Source: Gammaproteobacteria bacterium
GTDB lineage: Bacteria; Pseudomonadota; Gammaproteobacteria; Arenicellales; Poriferihabitantaceae
Assembly (NCBI GenBank): GCA_030432755.1
Contig: JAUILZ010000003.1
Span: forward strand, 124,001-188,000
Length of the DNA: 64,000 bases
Direction: 5' to 3'
The first letter of the stretch is position 1; each line of letters starts with the position of its first letter. Made by a program: the position numbers and the translations under genes. Of this stretch, positions 19,507 to 28,433 are shown piece by piece. Below the pieces are notes generated by a model, which ran no database searches, was not told where the DNA came from, and saw only the letters and a program-made list of their open reading frames with translations.

Positions 19507-20475
19507 TTAAAGTTTGAGCAGTACCGATCCCCAGGTGAAGCCACCACCGAAGCCTTCCATGAGAACGGTATCGCCGGTTCGGATCTTTCCTGCGCGGATG
19601 GATTCGTCGAGCGCCAGCGGCACCGACGCCGCCGAGGTATTGCCGTGATGGTCCACGGTGACGATGACCTTGTCCGAGGGAAATCCTGCGCGCCGGCCTA
19701 CCGCGTTGATGATCCGCACGTTGGCCTGGTGCGGGATCAGCCAGTCGACGTCGTCTTTGGTCATGTCGTTGGCGGCGAGGGTCTCGGCCACGAGATCGCT
19801 CATCGCGGTCACCGCCCAGCGGAATACCTCGCTGCCGGCCATGGTGGTGAAGGCGCTGCCGCTCTGCACCGCTTCGTAGTTGCGTGACACCCCGGTGGGC
19901 ACGCACAGGAGATCCTTGTAACGGCCGTCGCTGTGCAGGTGGGTGGAGAGAATGCCGGGCGTTTCGTCCGCCTCCAGCACCACCGCGCCGCCGCCGTCAC
20001 CGAAGAGTATACAGGTGCCCCGGTCGGTCCAGTCGATGATCCGGGAAAAGGTCTCGGCCCCCACGACCAGCGCGCGGCGCGCGCCGCCGGTGCGGATGAA
20101 GCGATTGGCGATGTCCATGGCGAAGATGAACCCGGCGCAGACCGCCTGCACGTCGAAGGCCGGTGAACCGCTGATACCGAGACGCTCCTGCAGCAGGCAG
20201 GCGGTGCTTGGAAACACCTGGTCGGCGGTGGTGGTGGCGACCACCACGAGATCAATATCGGCGGGGCCGATACCCGCCGCGGTCAGCGCCTCGCGCGACG
20301 CCCGCTCCGCCAGATCACAGGTGAACTCGTTCTCGGCGGCGATGCGCCGCTCAGCAATGCCGGTGCGCGCCATGATCCATTCGTGACTGGTATCCACCAT
20401 CGCCTCGAGATCATGGTTGGTCAACACCTTCTCCGGCAGGTAGCTCCCGCTGCCGGTCAACCTGGCGTGGATCAT
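19507..20475 (-). CDS. fabH: 3-oxoacyl-[ACP] synthase III
   Basis: FabH starts fatty-acid synthesis by condensing acetyl-CoA with malonyl-ACP. The 322-residue protein has the Cys-His-Asn triad: FDVQAVCAGFIFAMD, WLIPHQANVRIINAV and VDHHGNTSAASVPLAL. Its start overlaps the stop of plsX by four bases (ATGA), so the two are translationally coupled. Confidence 0.96.
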   Translation of the reverse strand: MIHARLTGSGSYLPEKVLTNHDLEAMVDTSHEWIMARTGIAERRIAAENEFTCDLAERASREALTAAGIGPADIDLVVVATTTADQVFPSTACLLQERLGISGSPAFDVQAVCAGFIFAMDIANRFIRTGGARRALVVGAETFSRIIDWTDRGTCILFGDGGGAVVLEADETPGILSTHLHSDGRYKDLLCVPTGVSRNYEAVQSGSAFTTMAGSEVFRWAVTAMSDLVAETLAANDMTKDDVDWLIPHQANVRIINAVGRRAGFPSDKVIVTVDHHGNTSAASVPLALDESIRAGKIRTGDTVLMEGFGGGFTWGSVLLKL

Positions 20476-21491
20476 GCGCGGGCTGACTCCCGCGCCTGCT
20501 CTCCGATCAGCGAATTGGCGATCTGCGTCACCAGGTCCTTGCGCACCTCTTCCATCGCCACCTCGATGGCATGCTGGAACCCCACCGCGTCGCTGCCGCC
20601 ATGGGACTTCACCACGGTGCTGCGCAAGCCCACCAGGCTGGCGCCGTTGTAGCGGCGGTGGTCGAGGCGGTTCTTGACCCGGCGTAGCACCGGGCGCGAT
20701 GCCAGCGCCGCGAACTTGCCGGCGAGGCTGCGGCTGAACTCCTCCCGCAGGGCGCCCATGATCATCTGCGCCACGCCCTCGCTGGACTTGAGCGCGATAT
20801 TGCCGATGAAGCCGTCGCAGACGATGAGGTCGGTACTGCCCATGTAGATTTCCGCGGGCTCGACGAAGCCACGGTAATTGAGCGAACTGGAACGGAACAG
20901 GTCCGCCGTGGCGCGCAGGGTCTCATTCCCCTTGCCCTCTTCGACGCCGATATTGAGGAGCCCGACGGAAGGATCTGCGGGGCCGCCCAGGCAGCGGATC
21001 AGCAGGCTGCCCATGAGGCCGAACTGGAACAGGATCTCCGGCGGGCTGTCGATATTGGCCCCCAGGTCCAGCATGTGGGTATGGCCGCCGCCGAGCCTGG
21101 GCAGCGCGGCGCAGATCGCCGGGCGCTCGATACCGGGAATGGTCTTCAGGACGAAGCGCGCGGTGGCCATGAGGGCGCCCGTGTTGCCGGCGCTGACGCA
21201 GGCATCTGCCTGACCGGCGGCCACCAGGTCGATGGCCACGCGCATGGAGGAATCCTTTTTCTTGCGCAGGGCATAGGCCGGGGCATCGTCCATGGCCACA
21301 ACCTCGCTGGCGGCCTGCACGCTGATACGGTCGCGATCCGGACCGTTACCCAGGCGCGCGCGGATCTGGTCCGCATCGCCGACCAGGACGATGCGCAGGT
21401 CCGGATTATTCGCCACCACCGCCTGGCTGGCGGGCACGGTGGAATCCAGAGCGTGATCGCCGCCCATGGCGTCGACCGAGAGGGTGATCAT
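20472..21491 (-). CDS. plsX: Phosphate acyltransferase PlsX
   Basis: PlsX makes acyl-phosphate from acyl-ACP for phospholipid synthesis. The 339-residue protein begins LSVDAMGGDHALDSTVPA and contains SAGNTGALMATARFVLKTIPGIERPAI, DLGANIDSPPEIL and NIGVEEGKGNE, all family signatures. It lies 53 bp downstream of rpmF and overlaps fabH, the common rpmF-plsX-fabH order. Confidence 0.96.
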   Translation of the reverse strand: MITLSVDAMGGDHALDSTVPASQAVVANNPDLRIVLVGDADQIRARLGNGPDRDRISVQAASEVVAMDDAPAYALRKKKDSSMRVAIDLVAAGQADACVSAGNTGALMATARFVLKTIPGIERPAICAALPRLGGGHTHMLDLGANIDSPPEILFQFGLMGSLLIRCLGGPADPSVGLLNIGVEEGKGNETLRATADLFRSSSLNYRGFVEPAEIYMGSTDLIVCDGFIGNIALKSSEGVAQMIMGALREEFSRSLAGKFAALASRPVLRRVKNRLDHRRYNGASLVGLRSTVVKSHGGSDAVGFQHAIEVAMEEVRKDLVTQIANSLIGEQARESARA

Positions 21492-21544
21492 GGATCGCCG
21501 GGACCGGGAGATACCCGCCCCTCCGGGCGGCGGGGAAGCCGCAG

Positions 21545-21727
21545 TCAGTCGTCGCTGCGGTTTTCTACCACCTTGCGGCCACGATAGTAGCCGTCCGGGG
21601 TGACGTGATGGCGGCGATGCACCTCGCCGGTTACCTCGTCGATGGACAGCGTCGGCGTGGACAGGCTGTCATGGGAGCGGCGCATGCCGCGCTTAGACGG
21701 GGTTTTTCGGTTTTGCTGGACAGCCAT
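21545..21727 (-). CDS. rpmF: 50S ribosomal protein L32
   Basis: The 60-residue basic protein matches L32 ([20 protein letters not shown], then a conserved [16 protein letters not shown]). It is of the Cys-free, non-zinc type like the E. coli protein. The start at 21727 is set by homology; the frame is open to 21757. It heads the plsX-fab array. The DUF177 gene yceD that normally precedes rpmF is missing: the upstream neighbour is the divergent DAHP synthase gene. Confidence 0.96.
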   Translation of the reverse strand: MAVQQNRKTPSKRGMRRSHDSLSTPTLSIDEVTGEVHRRHHVTPDGYYRGRKVVENRSDD

Positions 21728-21756
21728 GTGAGCCTCAAACTGTATCGAAAAAAACA

Positions 21757-21762
21757 ATTATA
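21757..21762 (-). promoter_or_regulatory. Likely -10 box upstream of rpmF
   Basis: A perfect TATAAT reads on the minus strand 30 bp before the rpmF start codon, in an AT-rich patch. No good -35 box is seen 16-18 bp further up, so the element may need an activator or may be fortuitous. It lies in the divergent region shared with the DAHP synthase gene. Confidence 0.4.
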
Positions 21763-22001
21763 CCGCCACTGGCCCACCGTGGCCGCGCGGGGATGAATGC
21801 GTCCGGAAACCGGCTGGCCGGCCCGGAGGGCGCGCGATTATAGTGGGTTTGGTGCGCCGGGTCAAAATGGATTTTGCCCCGCTCGAGGGCCCGCGTTTCC
21901 CGGGCGAACTTATCCCGGCATAGAGACAACTTTCCCGGGGGTAACTGACAGCGGCAGGTCAAGGGGCTAAAATTCCGCCCCCTTCCCGTTCAATCCGACC
22001 C

Positions 22002-23054
22002 GTGTCTCCCGTCAAAACCGACGACCTGCGCATCGCGGACGTCTCGCCCGTGATCAACCCCCACATGCTGCTGGAACAGATTCCCGGCACCGACAGCGCC
22101 GCGGCCACCACCACCGGGGCGCGCCAGGAAATCCAGGACATCCTCGACGGCAACGACGACCGCATACTGGTGATCGTCGGGCCGTGTTCGATACACGATC
22201 CGGCGGCAGCGCGCGAATACGCCACCCGCTTGCTGGCGGAGAAGCGGCGTCTTGCCGATGACCTGCTGATCGTCATGCGGGTGTATTTCGAGAAGCCGCG
22301 CACCACCGTCGGCTGGAAGGGGCTGATCAACGACCCCGACCTCGACGAGACTTTCGACATCAACAAGGGGCTCCACATCGCGCGCCAGTTGCTGCTGGAC
22401 CTGGGCCAGATGGGCATGCCCGCGGGCACCGAGTACCTCGACCTGATCACGCCGCAGTACCTCGCGGACCTCATCGCCTGGGGCGCCATCGGCGCGCGCA
22501 CCACCGAGAGCCAGCTCCACCGGGAGATGACCTCCGGCCTGTCCTGCCCGGTGGGTCTCAAGAACGGCACCAACGGCAACGTCGACATCGCCGTGGACGC
22601 GGTGCGCGCGGCGGCCAGGCCGCATCGCTTTCTGACCCTGACCAAGTACGGCCAGTCCTCGATCTACACAACCACCGGTAACCCCTACTGCCACATCATC
22701 CTGCGCGGCGGGCGCGAGCCCAACTACGGCGCGGAACACGTCGACGCGGCCTGCGACAAGCTCACCCGCGCGGGCCTCACTCCCCAGGTCATGATCGACT
22801 TCAGCCACGCCAACAGCCGCAAGATTCCGGACAACCAGGCGGTGGTCTGCGAAGAGGTCTGCGCGCAAATTTCCGGCGGCGATCGCCGCATCATGGGCGT
22901 GATGATCGAGAGCCATCTCGTGGGCGGCCGCCAGGACGTGGTGGAGGGTCGCGCGCTGACCTACGGCCAGAGCATCACCGACGCCTGCATCGCATTCGAT
23001 GACACCGTCCCGCTGCTGGAACAACTCGCCGCGGCAGTCAGCGCGCGTCGTTAG
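22002..23054 (+). CDS. 3-deoxy-7-phosphoheptulonate (DAHP) synthase, class I
   Basis: The 350-residue enzyme condenses phosphoenolpyruvate and erythrose-4-phosphate, the first step of aromatic amino-acid synthesis. It shows ILVIVGPCSIHDPAAA, RVYFEKPRTTVGWKGLINDP, AIGARTTESQLHREM, GLKNGTNGNV and MIDFSHANSRK, as in AroF/AroG/AroH of E. coli. Which feedback type it is cannot be read with certainty. The start is a GTG at 22002. sat follows 40 bp downstream on the same strand and may share its transcript. Confidence 0.94.
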   Translation: MSPVKTDDLRIADVSPVINPHMLLEQIPGTDSAAATTTGARQEIQDILDGNDDRILVIVGPCSIHDPAAAREYATRLLAEKRRLADDLLIVMRVYFEKPRTTVGWKGLINDPDLDETFDINKGLHIARQLLLDLGQMGMPAGTEYLDLITPQYLADLIAWGAIGARTTESQLHREMTSGLSCPVGLKNGTNGNVDIAVDAVRAAARPHRFLTLTKYGQSSIYTTTGNPYCHIILRGGREPNYGAEHVDAACDKLTRAGLTPQVMIDFSHANSRKIPDNQAVVCEEVCAQISGGDRRIMGVMIESHLVGGRQDVVEGRALTYGQSITDACIAFDDTVPLLEQLAAAVSARR

Positions 23055-23094
23055 CCCGCTCGTCTTTCTCGTTATACCTCCGACCCCTGTTGCC

Positions 23095-24282
23095 ATGATC
23101 AAGCCCCACGGTTCCGAGTCCCTGGTACCGCTCTTCGTCGATGACCCCGCGGAGAACCGCCGCCTCGCCGCCCATGCCGAAACGCTGCAATCCGTGGTGC
23201 TGAGTTCCGCCGGCGCGGCCAACGCGGTGATGCTGGGCGGTGGCTATTTCACCCCGCTGACGGGGTACATGAACCGCGCCGACGCCCTCGCGGTGGCAAA
23301 TGATATGCGCACCACCGCTGGCGTGTTCTGGCCCACCCCGGTGCTCTGCCTGGTGGAAGACGCGACCGGCCTGGTCTCTGGCTCCGAAGTCGCCCTGCGT
23401 GACCCGAACGTGGCGGGCAATCCGGTAATCGCGGTGCTCGAACTGGACGCCATCGAGACGCTGTCGGACGCCGACGTGACGCGGATTTGTGAGAAAGTCT
23501 ACCGCACCACCGACCCCGCCCACCCCGGGGTTGCGGAATTCACCGCCCAGGGACGGACCATGCTGTCGGGCGCCGTACGGGTACTGAATTTCAGCTACTT
23601 CGAGACCGATTTCGCCGATACCTTCCGCACCGCGGTCCAGATCCGCGCGGAGATCGCCGAGCGCGGCTGGCAACGGGTGGTGGCCTTCCAGACCCGCAAC
23701 CCCATGCACCTCGCCCACGAGGAACTTTGCCGCATCGCGATGGAGCGCCTGGAGGCGGACGGCTGCGTGATCCACATGCTGCTCGGCAAGCTGAAGCCCG
23801 GCGACATTCCCGCGGACGTGCGCGACGCCGCCATCCGCAAGATGGTGGAACTGTACTTCCCGCCCAACAGCGTGATGATCACGGGTTACGGCTTCGACAT
23901 GCTCTATGCCGGCCCACGGGAAGCGGTGCTGCATGCCATCTTCCGCCAGAACATGGGCGCCACCCATTTCATCGTCGGTCGCGATCACGCGGGCGTCGGC
24001 GACTATTACGGCGCCTTCGACGCGCAGACCATCTTCGACGAGGAGGTGCCGGAGGGCGCCCTGGAGATCGAGATCTTCCGCGCCGATCACACCGCCTGGT
24101 CGAAGAAGCTCGGCAAGGTGGTGATGATGCGCGAGGCCCCGGACCATACGAAGGACGACTTCATCCTCCTGTCCGGTACCCGGGTCCGCGAAATGCTCTC
24201 TGAAGGCATCGCCCCGCCAGCGGAATTTTCCCGCCCCGAGGTCGCGCGGATCCTGATCGACTACTACCGCTCGGCGGGCTGA
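23095..24282 (+). CDS. sat: Sulfate adenylyltransferase (ATP sulfurylase), homodimeric Sat type
   Basis: Sat interconverts APS plus pyrophosphate with ATP plus sulfate. In sulfur oxidisers it runs toward ATP, after APS reductase has made APS from sulfite. The 395-residue protein has an N-terminal PUA-like domain (about 1-160) and the catalytic domain with FQTRNPMHLAHEEL (the RNPxHxxHE motif) and FIVGRDHAGVGDYYGAF. This is the single-subunit dissimilatory type, not assimilatory CysDN. The frame is open into the DAHP synthase gene; homology starts at the ATG at 23095. It is about 9.5 kb from the apr operon, unlike sat-aprMBA clusters known in Allochromatium. Confidence 0.95.
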   Translation: MIKPHGSESLVPLFVDDPAENRRLAAHAETLQSVVLSSAGAANAVMLGGGYFTPLTGYMNRADALAVANDMRTTAGVFWPTPVLCLVEDATGLVSGSEVALRDPNVAGNPVIAVLELDAIETLSDADVTRICEKVYRTTDPAHPGVAEFTAQGRTMLSGAVRVLNFSYFETDFADTFRTAVQIRAEIAERGWQRVVAFQTRNPMHLAHEELCRIAMERLEADGCVIHMLLGKLKPGDIPADVRDAAIRKMVELYFPPNSVMITGYGFDMLYAGPREAVLHAIFRQNMGATHFIVGRDHAGVGDYYGAFDAQTIFDEEVPEGALEIEIFRADHTAWSKKLGKVVMMREAPDHTKDDFILLSGTRVREMLSEGIAPPAEFSRPEVARILIDYYRSAG

Positions 24283-24309
24283 GGCGCCGCGCCCCGGGCG
24301 GGACGCCGT

Positions 24310-25257
24310 TCAGGTGCGCCCGTCGAACCAGGCTATGGTCTCCCGCAGGCCCTGCTGCAGCTCTACCTTCGGCGACCAGCCCAGCACCGACTGGGCGAGA
24401 TTGATATCCGGGCAGCGCTGGGTCGGGTCGTCCTGGGGAAGCGGTTTTTCAACGATCTCCGAGCGTGAGCCGGTCAGTTCCAGCACCCGGTCCGCCAGCT
24501 CGCGGATGGTGAATTCCCGGGGATTGCCGAGGTTCACAGGGCCGGTGAATTCGTCGCCGGTTTCCATGGTGCGCAGGAAGGCGTCCACCATGTCCGAGAC
24601 GTAACAGAAAGATCGCGTCTGGCTGCCATCGCCGTAGATCGTAATCGGTTCGCCGCGCAGCGCCTGGGTGATGAAATTGGATACCACGCGGCCATCCGCG
24701 GGATGCATGAACGGGCCGTAGGTATTGAAGATCCGCACCACCTTGATCTTGAGCCGGTACTGGCGCCAGTAGTCGAAGAACAGGGTCTCCGCACAGCGCT
24801 TGCCCTCGTCGTAGCAGGCACGTGGGCCCACGGTGTTGACGTGACCCCAGTAGTTCTCTTTCTGCGGATGCAACTCCGGGTCGCCGTAGACCTCGCTGGT
24901 GGAGGCCTGGAGGATCTTCGCCTTCACCCGCTTGGCAAGGCCGAGCATGTTGATCGCCCCGTGCACGCTGGTCTTGGTGGTCTGCACCGGGTCGAACTGG
25001 TAGTGGATCGGCGAGGCCGGGCAGGCGAGATTGTAGATTTCGTCCGCCTCCACGTAGAGCGGGAAGGTCACGTCGTGGCGCAGAAACTCGAACCACGGGT
25101 TGGACATCAGGTCGATGATGTTCTCCCGCGTCCCGGTGTAGAGATTGTCCACGCACAGGACGTCGTGGCCCTGTTCCAGCAACCGGCGACAAAGATGAGA
25201 ACCGAGAAACCCCGCCCCCCCTGTGACCAGCACTCGTTTTCGCGATGCGCCGCGCAT
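24310..25257 (-). CDS. UDP-glucuronate decarboxylase / NAD-dependent sugar epimerase
   Basis: The 315-residue extended SDR enzyme matches UDP-xylose synthases: [19 protein letters not shown] (NAD site), [30 protein letters not shown], the catalytic Tyr in [13 protein letters not shown] and [20 protein letters not shown]. It would convert UDP-glucuronate to UDP-xylose for surface polysaccharide. The ATG at 25257 overlaps a TATAAT sequence, so the true start could be a GTG eight codons in, just before the NAD motif. It is convergent with sat and divergent from trxB. Confidence 0.9.
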   Translation of the reverse strand: MRGASRKRVLVTGGAGFLGSHLCRRLLEQGHDVLCVDNLYTGTRENIIDLMSNPWFEFLRHDVTFPLYVEADEIYNLACPASPIHYQFDPVQTTKTSVHGAINMLGLAKRVKAKILQASTSEVYGDPELHPQKENYWGHVNTVGPRACYDEGKRCAETLFFDYWRQYRLKIKVVRIFNTYGPFMHPADGRVVSNFITQALRGEPITIYGDGSQTRSFCYVSDMVDAFLRTMETGDEFTGPVNLGNPREFTIRELADRVLELTGSRSEIVEKPLPQDDPTQRCPDINLAQSVLGWSPKVELQQGLRETIAWFDGRT

Positions 25258-25286
25258 TATAATTCTGGCGATTTGCAGTTCGGTAA

Positions 25287-26318
<1,032 letters not shown>

Positions 26319-26342
26319 GGCTGGCCAAGCGGGTATGACGCC

Positions 26343-26918
26343 ATGGGCAGGGACGACGAGGACGCGGATGACCTCTTCCGGCGCGCCATGCAGTCCCAGG
26401 GCGTCAGCCCGGTCGACTATGGCGGAGACCGGGTAACCACTCCCCGCAAACCCGGTGGGCGCGGACGGTCGCATCGTTCCACCAGGCCCGGTGTAGTCGT
26501 CGACACCAACCCCCCGGCGGCGGCGGTCATCGACCAGACGGATTCCGGGGACACCATTCGTTTCGTCCGAGCAGGAGTCGCCCGCGCCCGTTACAAGGCG
26601 CTGTTCCGTGGAAAGGTCCCGATCGAGGACAGGATCGACCTCCACGGCCTGCGTGCCCACGAGGTGGAACCGTTGCTGGACCGATTCCTCGCGGAGTCCA
26701 TTGGCGAAGGCATCGAAGCGTTCCTCCTTATCCACGGTAAGGGCCATCGCTCCCCGGTACGTGGTGGCGTGATTCCGCCCATAGCGATCCACTGGTTACG
26801 CAGGCAGGCCGCGGTCATGGCGTTCTGCGAGGCCCTGCCCGCCGACGGCGGGCGCGGCGCGCTGTACGTCCTGCTGGGCCGACCCGGGACGCGCCGGCGG
26901 GAACCCGACGAGACATGA
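26343..26918 (+). CDS. Smr (MutS2-like) domain endonuclease-type protein
   Basis: The 191-residue protein has a disordered, Arg/Pro-rich N-terminal third and a C-terminal Smr domain (about residues 95-180) with the two hallmark motifs IDLHGLRAHEVEPLLDRFL and FLLIHGKGHRS. Stand-alone Smr proteins of the SmrA/SmrB type nick DNA or, for SmrB, cleave mRNA in collided ribosomes. The subtype cannot be decided here. It is probably co-transcribed with trxB. Confidence 0.88.
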   Translation: MGRDDEDADDLFRRAMQSQGVSPVDYGGDRVTTPRKPGGRGRSHRSTRPGVVVDTNPPAAAVIDQTDSGDTIRFVRAGVARARYKALFRGKVPIEDRIDLHGLRAHEVEPLLDRFLAESIGEGIEAFLLIHGKGHRSPVRGGVIPPIAIHWLRRQAAVMAFCEALPADGGRGALYVLLGRPGTRRREPDET

Positions 26919-26940
26919 AAAAGGCAGCCCGAAGGCTGCC
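26917..26940 (-). terminator. Terminator after the cytochrome c gene
   Basis: A perfect 7-bp stem with a tetraloop (GGCAGCC-TTCG-GGCTGCC on the minus strand, 26923-26940) is followed by TTTTTC (26917-26922). It sits about 30 bp past the cytochrome c stop codon, at the meeting point with the convergent smr gene. Confidence 0.75.
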
Positions 26941-26968
26941 CCTGGTTTCCAGCAAAGCGTCGCTTCGG

Positions 26969-27283
26969 CTAGAGCGACAGCACCCACTCCACGAGGGTCT
27001 TCGCCTCCTCCTCTGTCACCAGCGGATTGGGTGGCATCGGGATCTGGCCCCAGACCCCTACCCCGCCGTCCTTGACCTTGCCCGCCAGGGTGTCCACCGC
27101 GGCGGCATCCCCCTGGTACTTGGCGGCGATCTCCTTGAACGATGGCCCCACCACCTTGGCCTCCACCTGGTGGCAGGCGAGACAGTTCTTGCTCCGCGCC
27201 AGTTCCTCGCTGGCGCCGGACAGCGCCGGCATCGCCAACGCGGAAGCCAGCATTGTGATCTGAAAAATATGTTTGCGTTTCAT
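26969..27283 (-). CDS. Periplasmic class I cytochrome c (c-551 type)
   Basis: The 104-residue precursor has a signal peptide (cleavage probably after ALSGA, near residue 24), one haem site CLACH (C34, C37, H38) and an axial Met83 in GQIPMPPNP. This is the layout of cytochrome c551/c552 electron carriers. The start at 27283 is chosen because a signal peptide begins there; the open frame runs to 27352. It could carry electrons from periplasmic sulfur or thiosulfate oxidation to an oxidase, but no partner gene is adjacent. Confidence 0.92.
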   Translation of the reverse strand: MKRKHIFQITMLASALAMPALSGASEELARSKNCLACHQVEAKVVGPSFKEIAAKYQGDAAAVDTLAGKVKDGGVGVWGQIPMPPNPLVTEEEAKTLVEWVLSL

Positions 27284-27526
27284 AGAGATATCCTGAGTTT
27301 TCGAGAGGTTGCGTGAATGGAACTGGTAGTCCGGCGGTTCACTGGGCGGCAAATACCAGGCCCCATCCGTCCACGATGTCCCCGAGGACCAATAATGCGA
27401 TTTCAGGGCACCCTATTGCAACACCCGGAGAGGAATTATGTGCATTCCGGCAATCGCGAGGTATTCCGCAAGGGGCATGGAAGCCCTGGCGCGGCATTGC
27501 CATCAACGCCACCAGGTGGGTGTTTT

Positions 27527-28051
27527 CTACTCCTTGCACCCATGGGGACAGTCGAACAGGCATTCGCCGACTTCGCGGCCACTTCCCGAATGCTTCACGT
27601 AGCAGCGCTTGTGGGTCTTGCAGTTGCAGAACTGCTGCAGCTCCCATCCGTCGCTTGAAGAGTAACGGCTATGTGAATCGTCTCCCCGACTGCGATGGTG
27701 GTCATCGTCACCGCTGCGGACGATTTTCAATGACGAGACCTTGTGATCGAGGCCGTGACCGATATGGTCTTCGTCATGGTACACCCGCAGTGACGGGCCC
27801 TGGAAATCGAAATCCTCGTAGAGAATGACCTCCAGGCCCCGTTCGACCTCGATGGAGGCAATGTCATCGTTCCAGCCTTCATCATCGAGGTACCTGATGC
27901 TTTCGGAGGTGCAGAACCGGTCTCCCCGCCAGTTGCGTTCGTCATAGACGCAGACTTCATCACGTGCCAACGCGGGGTTCCATATCGATCCCAGAAGGAC
28001 GATGGCGCCGAGGGCAAGGAGATTGGGCAGGGATTTTGAGGCGAAATTCAT
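27527..28051 (-). CDS. Secreted beta/gamma-crystallin-like protein with Cys-rich tail
   Basis: The 174-residue precursor has a signal peptide (to about residue 30, ...NPALA). A Greek-key beta/gamma-crystallin-type unit follows (VCVYDERNWRGDRFC, a WNDDIASIEV stretch, EVILYEDFDFQGPSLRVY, LDHKVSSLKI). The two calcium-type motifs are degenerate: NDDIAS and DHKVSS each miss one consensus residue. After an Asp/Ser/His-rich linker (about 110-135) comes a C-terminal module with six Cys (from CNCKTHKRC to CPHGC) that I do not recognise. The ATG at 28051 has GGAG 8 bp upstream. It is divergent from two beta-helix genes. The function is unknown; calcium binding or envelope protection is a guess. Confidence 0.75.
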   Translation of the reverse strand: MNFASKSLPNLLALGAIVLLGSIWNPALARDEVCVYDERNWRGDRFCTSESIRYLDDEGWNDDIASIEVERGLEVILYEDFDFQGPSLRVYHDEDHIGHGLDHKVSSLKIVRSGDDDHHRSRGDDSHSRYSSSDGWELQQFCNCKTHKRCYVKHSGSGREVGECLFDCPHGCKE

Positions 28052-28433
28052 TAGGTTTGTCTCCATGGTTATTGTTGATGGACGGTAACAGAATCATATA
28101 CTGGCACCTGCACACCAGCCAAACTCCAGCGCAATGCCTGGACCTGCCTCCACGTTTACATTGTCTGTGACATCCGTTGGCGCATGGCGCGTGACTCGCG
28201 CGAGTTGAACCGGATTCACGCTGGAAACGGCGGAGAATTAAGGGCCTCCTGGCTCCGAATCCCCTGAAACTGGTCGCTACCAGGCAGATTTTGGCCGCTG
28301 CTGGTCCATTTTTGGTTGTCTTCTCACGTGGATCGCCACTAGAATATCCGGGCTTTTTCAGCTTGCGGGCTTACCATCGGCCCGCGCAATCTGCACCGGT
28401 ATCGAACGATGCCGAGAATGATTTGGAGGAAGA
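28052..28433. other. Intergenic region between crystallin-like and beta-helix genes
   Basis: This 382-bp divergent region has no convincing gene. On the minus strand a possible promoter for the crystallin-like gene ends in TATGAT about 50 bp before its start. On the plus strand a possible promoter (28316-28345) points to the beta-helix genes. A perfect 12-bp palindrome ACTCGCGCGAGT sits at 28194-28205, a possible regulator site. The region is less GC-rich than the flanking core genes. Confidence 0.5.
28316..28345 (+). promoter_or_regulatory. Possible sigma70-like promoter for the beta-helix genes
   Basis: TTGTCT (28316-28321) is 18 bp from TAGAAT (28340-28345), a moderate match to the consensus, with transcription expected about 85 bp before the first beta-helix gene. 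The spacing is one base over optimal. Confidence 0.35.

Noticed and set aside
25245..25262. TATAAT just at the start of the UDP-glucuronate decarboxylase gene as its promoter
   Set aside because: It overlaps the ATG itself, and no -35 box is found 16-18 bp upstream; it would require a leaderless or later start.
27313..27828. Plus-strand frame of 171 codons between the cytochrome c and crystallin-like genes
   Set aside because: It runs antisense into the crystallin-like gene, has no ribosome site and lacks any recognisable domain.
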